The notes beneath the pieces were generated by a model. It was not told the origin of the DNA. It searched no databases and saw only the letters and a list, made by a program, of their open reading frames with translations. This document shows, one piece after another, positions 1-7,603 of a DNA stretch of 11,077 nt. Position 1 is the first letter of the stretch, and every line of letters begins with the position of its first letter. Origin of the DNA: Bacilli bacterium (GTDB taxonomy: Bacteria > Bacillota_I > Bacilli_A > Izemoplasmatales > Hujiaoplasmataceae); NCBI GenBank assembly GCA_018400565.1, contig JAGYMP010000051.1, positions 1-11,077 on the forward strand, given 5' to 3'. Both the position numbers and the translations under genes were made by a program.

Positions 1-638
1 CCCTTGAAACGGAAGCCGAGATAGGGGATCGTCGCATACGAGAACATGAAACTCGTCTTCTTCCTCCCAAAATGGTTGGACTGCATCCAGACATATGCTT
101 CGGGGAAGGACCGGCCGTAATCCTTCTCGATGTATCCTTTGCCGCCGTTAAAATCGGTGGTTTTTCCGTCAAGAACCAACGAACCGGACAATGAATGGTC
201 CATGCTCACGACGTCATGGTTGCATTCCATGAAAGGAAGATAAGCGAACCAACCCATGATGGACGGAGATGTCACGCGGGTTTTAACCGGTGTGGTTTCG
301 CTGATTCGCAACGTGCCGTTTACATTGATGTCATCCGAGACATGACGGACATCAATGACATCGAGTCCGAACCGGTTGTTCTCGATGATAACCATATGTT
401 GTTTATCATCATATCCGAAGGCTTCGATTTCGAAGGAAAGGTAAGCCGTGCTGACCCGCCGTCCGGCTTCATTGTGAATTACCTGGATAAACGCATGGGG
501 GTGTTTTTTGTTGATGCTGATGCCGGGAATGAAAGATACCGTGTGGCGTTCATCTTTTGACACACACTTGTAATACCAGCCTTCGAAATAATGGTCTTTC
601 TTATGTTTTCCTTTAAATGCCATGGCCCGTGTCAACAT
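1..638 (-). CDS. Tocopherol cyclase family protein (C-terminus beyond window)
   Basis: The reading frame is open from an ATG at 638 to the left edge, giving 212 residues without the C-terminus. An AAGGAAAGG-type ribosome site at about 647-655 sits 8 bases before the ATG. Family marks are HYFEGWYYK near residue 16, GKGYIEKDYGRSFP at 167-179, VWMQSNHF at 183-190 and SFMFSYATIPYLG at 196-208; together they match the tocopherol-cyclase-like fold also found in many non-photosynthetic bacteria. There is no signal peptide or membrane segment in the visible part, so it is probably cytosolic. In plants and cyanobacteria the family closes the chromanol ring of vitamin E; bacterial members like this one have no proven reaction, and no other tocopherol genes are seen here. 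It lies 25 bp downstream of the SOUL gene and is probably co-transcribed with it. Family assignment is firm, the function is not. Confidence 0.85.
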   Translation of the reverse strand, partial: MLTRAMAFKGKHKKDHYFEGWYYKCVSKDERHTVSFIPGISINKKHPHAFIQVIHNEAGRRVSTAYLSFEIEAFGYDDKQHMVIIENNRFGLDVIDVRHVSDDINVNGTLRISETTPVKTRVTSPSIMGWFAYLPFMECNHDVVSMDHSLSGSLVLDGKTTDFNGGKGYIEKDYGRSFPEAYVWMQSNHFGRKKTSFMFSYATIPYLGFRFK

Positions 639-663
639 ATCTTTCACCTTTCCTTTTTAATGT

Positions 664-1179
664 TCACTTGTCGGATGCAATCGGATATGCGATTTCATTC
701 CGGCGCAGAAACGCCGGGATGAACGGCGGTTGATAACGGAAAATGAAACGTGTCGATTGTGTCACATAATCATGTTTGCTGAGATAATCAAGCAGCCGAC
801 GCTCATGCGTTTTGAAATTCTTCGGCGTCCAGCGCCCGGAGAAACGGATCACCGCATACAATGACGGAGGCAGTTCCCGGATGAAAACATCGTCACTTTT
901 CGGTTCGGGGACGGTGTCTTTGCTGTATCCGGAGGGCACATAAAACCCGGTGATAAGCTTTTGGTCTTCTTCATAAGAAACCACGGGGGTCGTCATCGAT
1001 ATCTTTTTCCCTGCCTCATTCTTCCCGGAGATGTATTGAAAGACCGGGCTGAATCCGCTGTTTTGGGACGGTGTGGGCTCACTTTTTGTGGCCGCCAAAA
1101 GAATGGTGCCATACCTCCGGATTTCGATTTTACCTTCTTTTTTCACCACATCATACGGAATGCTTTCAAAAAATCCCAT
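664..1179 (-). CDS. SOUL family heme-binding protein
   Basis: The product has 171 residues, about the usual length of a single SOUL/HEBP domain. Visible marks are IEIRRYG (18-24), FSPVFQYISGKN (43-54), KISMTTPV (59-66), FYVPS (79-83), RFSGRW (112-117) and the C-terminal YQPPFIPAFLRRNE (149-162), which is the classic end of the family. The family binds heme or other tetrapyrroles in animals and plants; the bacterial role is largely unproven. No signal peptide is seen, so it is likely cytosolic. The ATG at 1179 is preferred because AAAGGA at 1191-1196 lies 11 bases upstream; a GTG at 1188 would overlap that site and add only three residues. It is the first gene of a unit with the tocopherol-cyclase-like gene. 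Family call is strong; ligand is inferred. Confidence 0.9.
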   Translation of the reverse strand: MGFFESIPYDVVKKEGKIEIRRYGTILLAATKSEPTPSQNSGFSPVFQYISGKNEAGKKISMTTPVVSYEEDQKLITGFYVPSGYSKDTVPEPKSDDVFIRELPPSLYAVIRFSGRWTPKNFKTHERRLLDYLSKHDYVTQSTRFIFRYQPPFIPAFLRRNEIAYPIASDK

Positions 1180-1233
1180 GACAATCACTTTCCTTTCGGA
1201 TATGTTGCATGTGAGATATTCTTCTTTGGTTAT

Positions 1234-1264
1234 ATTGTATCATGCCGGAAGGATAAACCGGCAA
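1234..1264 (-). promoter_or_regulatory. Putative promoter of the SOUL/cyclase unit with an inverted repeat
   Basis: Reading the minus strand, TACAAT (1234-1239) is preceded by TGA, giving an extended -10 (TGaTACAAT). A weak -35, TTGCCG, lies at 1259-1264 with a 19-base spacer. A perfect inverted repeat GCCGG-N9-CCGGC (1244-1262) fills the spacer between the two boxes, a position where a bound repressor would block polymerase. The start of transcription would fall near 1227, about 48 bases before the ATG. The promoter is seen only as a pattern; the operator role is inferred. Confidence 0.4.
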
Positions 1265-1348
1265 TGAAATACGTTTCAGGATGCCGATCGACAGGATTGT
1301 CTCATCAACATTTTTTTGAAAGATGTCCACAAAATCAGGTTCCCACAG

Positions 1349-1377
1349 TATAATGGAGATATCGGCACGATGGGAGG
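1349..1377 (+). promoter_or_regulatory. -10 box and ribosome site of the diguanylate cyclase gene
   Basis: A perfect TATAAT is at 1349-1354. No good -35 is seen; TGTCCA at 1325-1330 (18-base spacer) is the best and is weak. A strong GGGAGG ribosome site at 1372-1377 stands 8 bases before the ATG at 1386. Together they argue against the longer open frame that begins at 1323, because that start would lie upstream of the likely transcription start. Confidence 0.5.
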
Positions 1378-1385
1378 AATCATTC

Positions 1386-2465
1386 ATGATTCGCATTCTG
1401 TCCTCATTGATCATTTTGATCGTCAATCTCATGACCACCGCCTATGTCGCGAAACGGAAGCGTTCCCGCTTCCTGACGTATGCGATCATCGCCGGCTACA
1501 CGGTTTTCTTCATGGGGCTGAACCAATATCTTCTTAAGGGCGTCTTTACCATCTCGATGTCCTTTGACATGCTCACACTGCTCTCATGGACCTATCTGCT
1601 TGTTTTCATGATCGTCTATGACAATGACATCAAAACATTGGTCGCCATCATGGCGTTTTCATTCTCCCACACGCTGCTCATCAACGGCTTTGTGTATCAC
1701 GGCTTCATCCTCGCTTTCGGTGAATTCGAAAACTATGCGTTCATCCTCGTGCAACTCATCGTCTTTTCGGTTTCCACACCGTTCATCATCCTGGTGTTGA
1801 AAAAATCCGTCAAAAATATTTTAACCCACATCGGTAACCGTCTGTATCCCTCCCTTTATATCTTGCCGATCACGAATTTCATCGTCATGTTCGTGCTGCG
1901 TTTTTATGTCAATTATGACCGGTATCTGACCTGGTTTGTTTTGTATGGCTCGATGCTTGTGATGATCGCTTTGTCCTATTATCTGATTTACCACATCATC
2001 ACGGGTTCGGCGAACATCAAAAAATTGTCACGTCTGGCTTACATCGACCCGCTCACAGGTCTCAATAACCGTCTGTCGCTGTACCGGGATTTTAATATCC
2101 TGTCCGACACGAAAACACGCCGTGATTTTTATTTCATGGATCTTGACCGGTTCAAAACCATCAATGACAACCACGGGCACCAGGCCGGCGATCGGTATCT
2201 GCAGGCATTCGCACATGCACTTGGGAAAACGATGAAGTCCGCCGATCATATCTACCGGATCTCCGGTGATGAGTTCGTCATCATCGACCACACCTTGTCA
2301 TGGACCCCCGAAACATTGAATGAGGTCATCCGGGCATCCTTCCGGTCGGACCATGCCTTCCTCGGCGTCAGCATCGGCAAGGCGTCCTTCCCGGATGAGG
2401 AGGATACCTTGGATGATCTTCTGAATGTGGCGGACCAGCGGATGTATCACGAAAAAAGATGTTAG
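1386..2465 (+). CDS. Membrane-bound GGDEF-domain diguanylate cyclase
   Basis: The product has 359 residues. About seven hydrophobic segments occupy residues 2-22, 30-50, 61-78, 84-111, 117-138, 154-175 and 181-205, forming a membrane sensor region that I cannot assign to a named family. A GGDEF domain follows from about 217: YIDPLTGLNNR (219-229), the metal-binding FMDLDRFKTIND (250-261), and the active-site signature SGDEF (293-297), ending with DQRMYHEK. It should condense two GTP into cyclic di-GMP at the inner face of the membrane. The first glycine of GGDEF is Ser, a variant common in active enzymes. The inhibitory I-site position, normally RxxD, reads KSAD (284-287), so product inhibition may be weak or absent. 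There is no EAL domain. The gene is monocistronic, divergent from the SOUL unit and closed by a terminator overlapping its stop codon. Confidence 0.92.
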   Translation: MIRILSSLIILIVNLMTTAYVAKRKRSRFLTYAIIAGYTVFFMGLNQYLLKGVFTISMSFDMLTLLSWTYLLVFMIVYDNDIKTLVAIMAFSFSHTLLINGFVYHGFILAFGEFENYAFILVQLIVFSVSTPFIILVLKKSVKNILTHIGNRLYPSLYILPITNFIVMFVLRFYVNYDRYLTWFVLYGSMLVMIALSYYLIYHIITGSANIKKLSRLAYIDPLTGLNNRLSLYRDFNILSDTKTRRDFYFMDLDRFKTINDNHGHQAGDRYLQAFAHALGKTMKSADHIYRISGDEFVIIDHTLSWTPETLNEVIRASFRSDHAFLGVSIGKASFPDEEDTLDDLLNVADQRMYHEKRC

Positions 2466-2504
2466 CAAAACACGAAACCGTGTCTGCCAACATCTTTTCT
2501 TTTT
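2454..2504. terminator. Bidirectional intrinsic terminator between convergent genes
   Basis: Arms AAAAGATGTT (2454-2463) and AACATCTTTT (2489-2498) pair perfectly, with further inner pairing GCA/TGC and ACACG/CGTGT. On the plus strand the stem is followed by CTTTTT; on the minus strand by TTTTTT. It therefore suits the diguanylate cyclase gene, whose TAG stop lies inside the left arm, and also transcripts arriving from the large lipoprotein gene. Confidence 0.85.
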
Positions 2505-2538
2505 GCTCTGTTTGAACAAATCTTACGATTTCTTATCT

Positions 2539-2560
2539 TGCGTCAATAACCTATGACGCA
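2539..2560. other. Perfect 7-bp inverted repeat after the lipoprotein stop
   Basis: TGCGTCA (2539-2545) and TGACGCA (2554-2560) flank an 8-base loop, starting 12 bases after the lipoprotein stop codon. No T-run follows in either direction, so it is not a terminator by itself. It could be a 3' stabilising hairpin that precedes the terminator at 2454-2504, or a protein-binding palindrome. Only the repeat is seen; the role is a guess. Confidence 0.45.
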
Positions 2561-2571
2561 TGAAACGTCGT

Positions 2572-5500
2572 TCAGTTCACCAAAGCAACATCATTCGCGG
2601 TGCCCATGAACACAAACACGGGAATACCGTTCGCGGTATGGTAATAAACCGCATCAAAGGTAACTTCGACATGATCGAAGCCCAAAAGGACGTCTTTAGG
2701 ATTTTGAAGCGTGTTGTGATGGATCATTGCGATGGACGTTCCGGTGTCATCCTGGATGTAGATGTTTTCATAGGTGCCGTGAATAGTGTCATCGATGCCG
2801 AAGAAGACGGTGCCTTCCAGGGTGTACACATCGCCGGCCTGCGGATTGGAGATGTCCGTGCCTTCTGATACGAGGTTCACCAGGTTACCCGAGGAAATCA
2901 CGGAACTCGTCACCGGGTCGCCCGTCAACTGCAATTCACCGTTAAACGAAGCCAGTTCACCGTAAACGGCGACTTCGTCACCGACGGTAATGTTATGGAG
3001 ATCCATGGCCAGTCCGCGGTCATAAACAAAGATACGGTCAGTCGCATCATCAAGGAAATACCCGTCTTCGGTCAAACAATACACGGTTCCTTTGATCAGG
3101 TACATATCGCCCTGGTTTCCGGTAAGCGCCGATGCGATGTCTGTTTCATTGAACGCATCAACGGTAAAGCTAAACACTTTTGTGTCGCTGGCATTGCCGT
3201 AAGCGATCGTCGCCGACAGGGACAATGTGCCCGAGGTGCCGTAATAATCGACTTGCGCTTTGGTCACGTCATCATAATTGTCATAATAGATGGACGCGCT
3301 GCCGCTGCTCACGGCCCAGTCAATCGCCGAAGTCAGTTCGCCTTCCGTGGGCAGTTCGATTTCACTCAATTCATTCACGTTCGTTTGCGCGATGCTCAAT
3401 GCGGTCTTTGCGATCCCGACAACATCCGCGTCCGTCATGTTCGGCAATGTCACATCGTTCGCCGAACCCATGAAGATAAACTTGGGAATGCCGTCCGTGT
3501 GGTAATACACCGCATCAAATGTCACTTCATATCCGTCAAACGCCCTGAGGATATCAATCATGGATTGAAGACTGTTGTGATGGACCATGGCAACCGTGTT
3601 GCCGCTTGAGTCCTGAATGTACAGATTTTCATAGGTTGAACTGTAATTTGCATCGATTCCGTAAAAGACGGTGCCTTGCAACGTGTAGATGTCACCGGCT
3701 CCCGGGTTGGAATAATCCGTGCCTTCCGAGGTCATGGACAGCGGATTGTTCGGAGAGATCACATAACTCGTCACCGGTTCATTCGCCAATTGCGGTGAGC
3801 CGTTGTATTCGACCAGTTCGCCGTAAACGGCGACTTCATCACCGACGGAGATGTTGCTGAGTTCTTGTGCCGTCCCATAATCGTAGACGAAGATCCTGTC
3901 GGTGCCGTCATCAAGGAAATACCCGTTTTGGGTGAGACAATAAACAATCCCTTTGCTCAGATACATGGTACCGAGGGTCCCGCTGGTGACAACTGAGATA
4001 TCCGACTCAGGTAATGTGTTAACATCGAAGATAAATTCCTTGGTATCCTGCGCGGATTGATAACTGATCGTCGCCAACAGACCCAACTCATCTTGAACAC
4101 CGTAATAATCGACTCTCACTTTGTACACGTCATCATAATCGTCATAATAAAGATGTCCGCTTCCGTTAATGACATCCCACGAGATCGTGGAACCTCCCGG
4201 CCCTTCGGTCGGTAATTCGATTTCAGTCATCTCATCGATGTTCAGACTGGGGAAATCCAATGCCGCTTTGTCCTGTTGGACCACTTGTGCATCGGTGAAC
4301 GTGAGTTGTGTCACGTCATTCATGGTTCCCATGAACACGAATACGGGGATGTTGTCCGTATGGTAATACACTGCATCAAAGCTGACTTCATAACCGTTGA
4401 ACATCTCAAGCACATCCAAAGACCCCTGGAAACTGCTGTGATGGATCATCGCGATCGTGTTTCCGCTTGCATCACGGATATACAGATTTTCATGTGTTCC
4501 GTTGTATGCCGGATCGATTCCGTAAAAGACCTCGCCTTGCAGTGTGTAAACTTCGCCTGCGACGGGATTGGAGAAGTCCGTGCCCTGCGTCACACGATTC
4601 ACCGAATTGCCAGAGGAGAGCACCGAGCTCGTGACAGGATTGCCTGTCAGTTGTAATTCGTTCTTGTATGAACCCAATTCACCGTAAACGGCGACTTCGT
4701 CACCGACGGAGATGTTGCTTATCTGCAATGCAGAACCGTAATCATAGACAAAGACCCAGTTCGTACCGTCATCCACAAAATAACCGCTTTCGGTGATATA
4801 ATAAACAGTACCTTTGATGAGATACATATCACCCTGACTTCCGGCAAGGGCTGTGTCAATGTCCGTCACACTGATCGGATCGACGTTCAAATCAAATTGT
4901 TTCGTGTCACTTGCACTGCCGTACGTGATGGTCGCCGTCAATGTCAATGTGCCGGCGGTGTCATAATATCCGACCCTCGCTTTGGTCACACCATAGTAAT
5001 CATCATCATAGATCACGGCGTATCCGCTTGTGACGCCCCAATCGATCGTTGTGTTCATTTCACCTTCGGTGGGCAGTTCGATCTCACTTAACACATCCAC
5101 ATTCGTTTGCGGAAGGGTCAATGCGGTTTTGGCGATCCCGACGATGTCGGCATCCGTGTAATTCGGCAATGACACGTCATTGGCCACACCCATGAACACA
5201 AACACGGGAATACCGTCCGTATGATAATAAACTGCATCGAAGGATACTTCGTATCCATCGAAGCCGGTCAGGGTATCAAGGCAGGACTGGAGGCTGGAGT
5301 AATGAATCATCGCCACCGTGGTTCCGCTTGAATCCTGGATGTAAAGATTTTCATAAGTATCGTTATAACTTGCATCGATCCCGTAAAACACGGTGCCCTG
5401 CAATGTGTAAAAATCTCCGGATCCGGGATTGGAATAATCGGTGCCTTCTGAGGTCGTGTCCACAGTGTTGCCCGTGGAGATCGCCGAACTCGTCACCGGA

Positions 5501-7314
5501 TTGTTAGTTAACTGGAATTCGCCTTTATATGAGCCCAGCTCACCATGGACTGCGACTTTGTCCCCGGCGGTGATATTGATCGCGGTTTGTGCGTTTCCGT
5601 AATCATAAACGAAGATCCTGTCGGTTCCGTCATCAATGAAATAGCCGTCTTCGGTAAGATAATAGACAGTCCCCGTGACGGTGTAAGCTGTTCCCTGGGT
5701 TCCGCCGAGGGCCGTAGCGATGTCCGTTGTGTTCGCGGCATTGATGTTGAACGTAAATGATTTCGTCTCTGATGTGTTGCCATAACTGATTGTCGCAAGC
5801 AATTCCAATGTTCCGGCCGTATCGTAATAATCCACAGAAGCTTTTGTCACGTCGTTGTAATCATCATAGTAAATGATGCCATGGCCGCTGATGACGTCCC
5901 ATGTGATGGTCGAACCCATCTGTCCTTCGGTGGGTAATTCAAATTGTGATAAAACATCATAGGTGGTGATCGCGAAGTCCAAATCGTTCATGTCCTGGTT
6001 AACGATTGATTCATCCATTTGGTTTTTCGGAACAACTTCGACGATTCGTTCTTTGACGGTTTTCCCGCCTTCATCGTCGATGATGATATATTTTAAAACA
6101 TACTCACCGGGTTCTTCTGTTTCGACTTTGCCTTCGACAGTGATGCTTGTGGTGATGTCACCGTCTTCTTTATCGACGGCAGCGACATCCGCAAGCGGAT
6201 CAAAGCTGTCACCCTCAGCAATCTGAATGTCTTTGATTCCCGATAATTCGGGTAATTTATTGTATTGTGCATGGTAAACCAGATCATGGTCCGGCATGAC
6301 ATCCGGAAGGGTTTCATCCCAACCGAGGAACATATAGCCATCCCTTGAAGGTTCGGGGACAATCAGATCGTCTATGGCTTCCTCATGTGTCTTTAGTGTC
6401 TGATAAACGATGTTCCCGTCATGATCCATGAATGCGATTGTGTGGGCAGGTTCGCTGACCCATCTTGCATACAATGCAAGATCGCTTTTCACCAGACTTG
6501 TTTCATAAAATGGCTCGGCGTGTGTCGATTGGCTTAAGAACCAACCCTCGAGCACATAGCCATCTTTATCCGGGGTGGGCAGTTCGACGGTGCTTCCGTA
6601 TTCGATGTCTTCCGAAACGGAAAACTCCGTGCCGTCCTCCAGATAAAATGTCACGTCGTATGTGTTCACCGTGTATTCGGCTTCAATGGTCACATCCTCG
6701 GTGATATTATCAAATGCCGCGCTCCATCCCGAGAACGTATGGCCTTCACGGCTAGGATCTTCGGGCGGTGTCACTGCTGTGCCGTAAGGCACTTGTTGCG
6801 TGTCGATGACATAACCGTTGTGATCTTTGAACGTGACGGAATGTAGAACCACCGGAATCCCGAGATTCTCTTCCGTTCCGTCCGAATAGGAGATCACCAG
6901 TTCGCCCTGCTCGTTGATGGACGTACCGCTGATGCCGATGCCGTCACTGCCGGTGACGGTTGACAAATCAAAGAGATTCGCCCATGCATCCTCGCCTTCA
7001 TATTTCCATTGCACATAACCTTCTGATACTTGCAAAACGATTTCCCGTCCGTCGTCGCCTTTTGGACCCCGGACTGTTTCAAGCCATTCCTCGTATGTCC
7101 CGTCAAATTCATCCGCTTCAACGGCCAGCCCGTAAATCTGTTTCAGCTTAACCGTCAAATCAGATTCCTCTTCTGTCGTTTCGGCTGTTTCTTCGGTCGT
7201 TTGGACCGTTTGTTCAATCGTAGTCGTAGGATCTTCACCCGCATTGAACAGATCGCAGCCAGACAGGAAAAAAATGAATACTCCCAACAATAACAATTTT
7301 GTGATTTTTGACAT
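2572..7314 (-). CDS. Giant surface lipoprotein: InlB repeats, Ig-like domain, four 287-residue OB-like repeats
   Basis: The product has 1580 residues. Domain order: lipoprotein signal peptide with lipobox LSGC (17-20), so Cys20 should carry the lipid; acidic Thr/Glu linker (29-52); a module holding GPKGDDG (83-89) and VQWKYEGEDAW (101-111); three InlB B/Flg_new repeats (about 157-216, 217-286, 290-351) with their GY..LGW and YHAQY-type ends; an Ig/DUF5011-like domain with DKEDGDIT (381-388), about 354-428; then four units at 433-719, 720-1006, 1007-1293 and 1294-1580. There is no sortase signal and no recognised catalytic motif. It should be anchored outside the cytoplasmic membrane and extend outward. 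The OB-like segments (GYFxDDGTDRIFVYDYG, GDEVAVYGEL) recall YhcR-type domains of secreted nucleases, but no nuclease domain is present. The ribosome site is an unusual G6 run (7320-7325) five bases before the ATG. The gene stands alone. Start and architecture are secure; binding function is unknown. Confidence 0.9.
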   Translation of the reverse strand: MSKITKLLLLGVFIFFLSGCDLFNAGEDPTTTIEQTVQTTEETAETTEEESDLTVKLKQIYGLAVEADEFDGTYEEWLETVRGPKGDDGREIVLQVSEGYVQWKYEGEDAWANLFDLSTVTGSDGIGISGTSINEQGELVISYSDGTEENLGIPVVLHSVTFKDHNGYVIDTQQVPYGTAVTPPEDPSREGHTFSGWSAAFDNITEDVTIEAEYTVNTYDVTFYLEDGTEFSVSEDIEYGSTVELPTPDKDGYVLEGWFLSQSTHAEPFYETSLVKSDLALYARWVSEPAHTIAFMDHDGNIVYQTLKTHEEAIDDLIVPEPSRDGYMFLGWDETLPDVMPDHDLVYHAQYNKLPELSGIKDIQIAEGDSFDPLADVAAVDKEDGDITTSITVEGKVETEEPGEYVLKYIIIDDEGGKTVKERIVEVVPKNQMDESIVNQDMNDLDFAITTYDVLSQFELPTEGQMGSTITWDVISGHGIIYYDDYNDVTKASVDYYDTAGTLELLATISYGNTSETKSFTFNINAANTTDIATALGGTQGTAYTVTGTVYYLTEDGYFIDDGTDRIFVYDYGNAQTAINITAGDKVAVHGELGSYKGEFQLTNNPVTSSAISTGNTVDTTSEGTDYSNPGSGDFYTLQGTVFYGIDASYNDTYENLYIQDSSGTTVAMIHYSSLQSCLDTLTGFDGYEVSFDAVYYHTDGIPVFVFMGVANDVSLPNYTDADIVGIAKTALTLPQTNVDVLSEIELPTEGEMNTTIDWGVTSGYAVIYDDDYYGVTKARVGYYDTAGTLTLTATITYGSASDTKQFDLNVDPISVTDIDTALAGSQGDMYLIKGTVYYITESGYFVDDGTNWVFVYDYGSALQISNISVGDEVAVYGELGSYKNELQLTGNPVTSSVLSSGNSVNRVTQGTDFSNPVAGEVYTLQGEVFYGIDPAYNGTHENLYIRDASGNTIAMIHHSSFQGSLDVLEMFNGYEVSFDAVYYHTDNIPVFVFMGTMNDVTQLTFTDAQVVQQDKAALDFPSLNIDEMTEIELPTEGPGGSTISWDVINGSGHLYYDDYDDVYKVRVDYYGVQDELGLLATISYQSAQDTKEFIFDVNTLPESDISVVTSGTLGTMYLSKGIVYCLTQNGYFLDDGTDRIFVYDYGTAQELSNISVGDEVAVYGELVEYNGSPQLANEPVTSYVISPNNPLSMTSEGTDYSNPGAGDIYTLQGTVFYGIDANYSSTYENLYIQDSSGNTVAMVHHNSLQSMIDILRAFDGYEVTFDAVYYHTDGIPKFIFMGSANDVTLPNMTDADVVGIAKTALSIAQTNVNELSEIELPTEGELTSAIDWAVSSGSASIYYDNYDDVTKAQVDYYGTSGTLSLSATIAYGNASDTKVFSFTVDAFNETDIASALTGNQGDMYLIKGTVYCLTEDGYFLDDATDRIFVYDRGLAMDLHNITVGDEVAVYGELASFNGELQLTGDPVTSSVISSGNLVNLVSEGTDISNPQAGDVYTLEGTVFFGIDDTIHGTYENIYIQDDTGTSIAMIHHNTLQNPKDVLLGFDHVEVTFDAVYYHTANGIPVFVFMGTANDVALVN
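2575..6018 (-). repeat. Four tandem 861-bp coding repeats in the lipoprotein gene
   Basis: Units are 6018-5158, 5157-4297, 4296-3436 and 3435-2575. Landmarks recur at exactly 287 residues: ELPTEG at 459, 746, 1033 and 1320; GYF at 557, 844, 1131 and 1418; EN before LYI/IYI at 655, 942, 1229 and 1516. The only length change found is one extra residue in the last unit (HTANGIP instead of HTDGIP). Each unit holds an Ig-like part (unit residues about 1-93) and two OB-like parts (about 109-180 and 202-277). By eye units 1 and 2 share 66 of 98 residues across the second OB-like part and its flanks. Divergence is too large for a recent copy event, though the length is strictly kept. Confidence 0.9.
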
Positions 7315-7358
7315 TGTTTCCCCCCAATTCAGAATTTGTCAAAATCTTATATTTTCCC

Positions 7359-7375
7359 GGAAATCCAGGCTTTCC
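7359..7375. promoter_or_regulatory. Imperfect 17-bp palindrome in the lipoprotein leader
   Basis: GGAAATCCAGGCTTTCC matches its own reverse complement at 14 of 16 non-central positions. It lies about 45 bases before the lipoprotein ATG and downstream of the proposed promoter, so it could act as a roadblock operator or a leader hairpin. Function inferred from position only. Confidence 0.3.
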
Positions 7376-7408
7376 CGTCAATGATCATTGGAAGGACACA
7401 GACTCCCG

Positions 7409-7458
7409 AAATGAATATTTATCATTTTCATTTTACCATTGCCGCACATTAATAGCAA
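7409..7458 (-). promoter_or_regulatory. Putative promoter of the lipoprotein gene with an AAATGA palindrome
   Basis: On the minus strand, TTGCTA (7453-7458) and TAAAAT (7430-7435) are 17 bases apart, and the -10 is preceded by TGG, making it an extended -10. A palindrome AAATGA-N7-TCATTT (7409-7427) covers the expected transcription start near 7423, where a bound repressor would block initiation. The leader to the ATG would be about 108 bases. The rest of 7315-7603 is AT-rich and shows no gene. Confidence 0.5.
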
Positions 7459-7566
7459 TATGACGGAGAAATAAACTGTGATTTATTTTAATTTGATTCT
7501 CCATTGAAAAAACGTTTTGTTTCTTCGGATTGTTTCGAATCATCGGTGTGACTTTTCCCGGCAAAC

Positions 7567-7597
7567 AAAAAAGAGACACCCGGAATATGTCTCTTTT
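7567..7597 (-). terminator. Intrinsic terminator of the small hypothetical gene
   Basis: Minus-strand arms AAAAGAGACA (7588-7597) and TGTCTCTTTT (7569-7578) form a perfect 10-bp stem with a 9-base loop and a run of six T (7567-7572). It begins 6 bases after the stop codon of the frame ending at 7604, which supports that frame as a transcribed unit. Confidence 0.8.
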
Positions 7598-7603
7598 CAT
7601 CGT

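Noticed and set aside
195..560. Plus-strand frame of 121 residues
   Set aside because: It is the antisense of the tocopherol-cyclase-like gene, whose family motifs are clear on the minus strand.
1323..1385. Longer start of the diguanylate cyclase at 1323
   Set aside because: No ribosome site there, and the perfect TATAAT at 1349 lies inside it; the strong GGGAGG favours 1386.
1166..1438. Minus-strand frame of 90 residues across the divergent promoter region
   Set aside because: It overlaps the starts of both flanking genes and both promoters and has no family features.
2560..3609. Plus-strand open frames opposite the lipoprotein (2560-2868, 2995-3609)
   Set aside because: They mirror the repeat units on the coding strand, lack ribosome sites and show no domain; similar shadows recur in other units.
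2575..6018. CRISPR array or mobile element as the cause of the repetitive signal
   Set aside because: The period is 861 bp, the repeats are coding and diverged, and no transposase or terminal repeats are present.
7048..7068. Collagen-like domain suggested by GPKGDDG
   Set aside because: Only two Gly-X-Y triplets are present; too short for a collagen helix.
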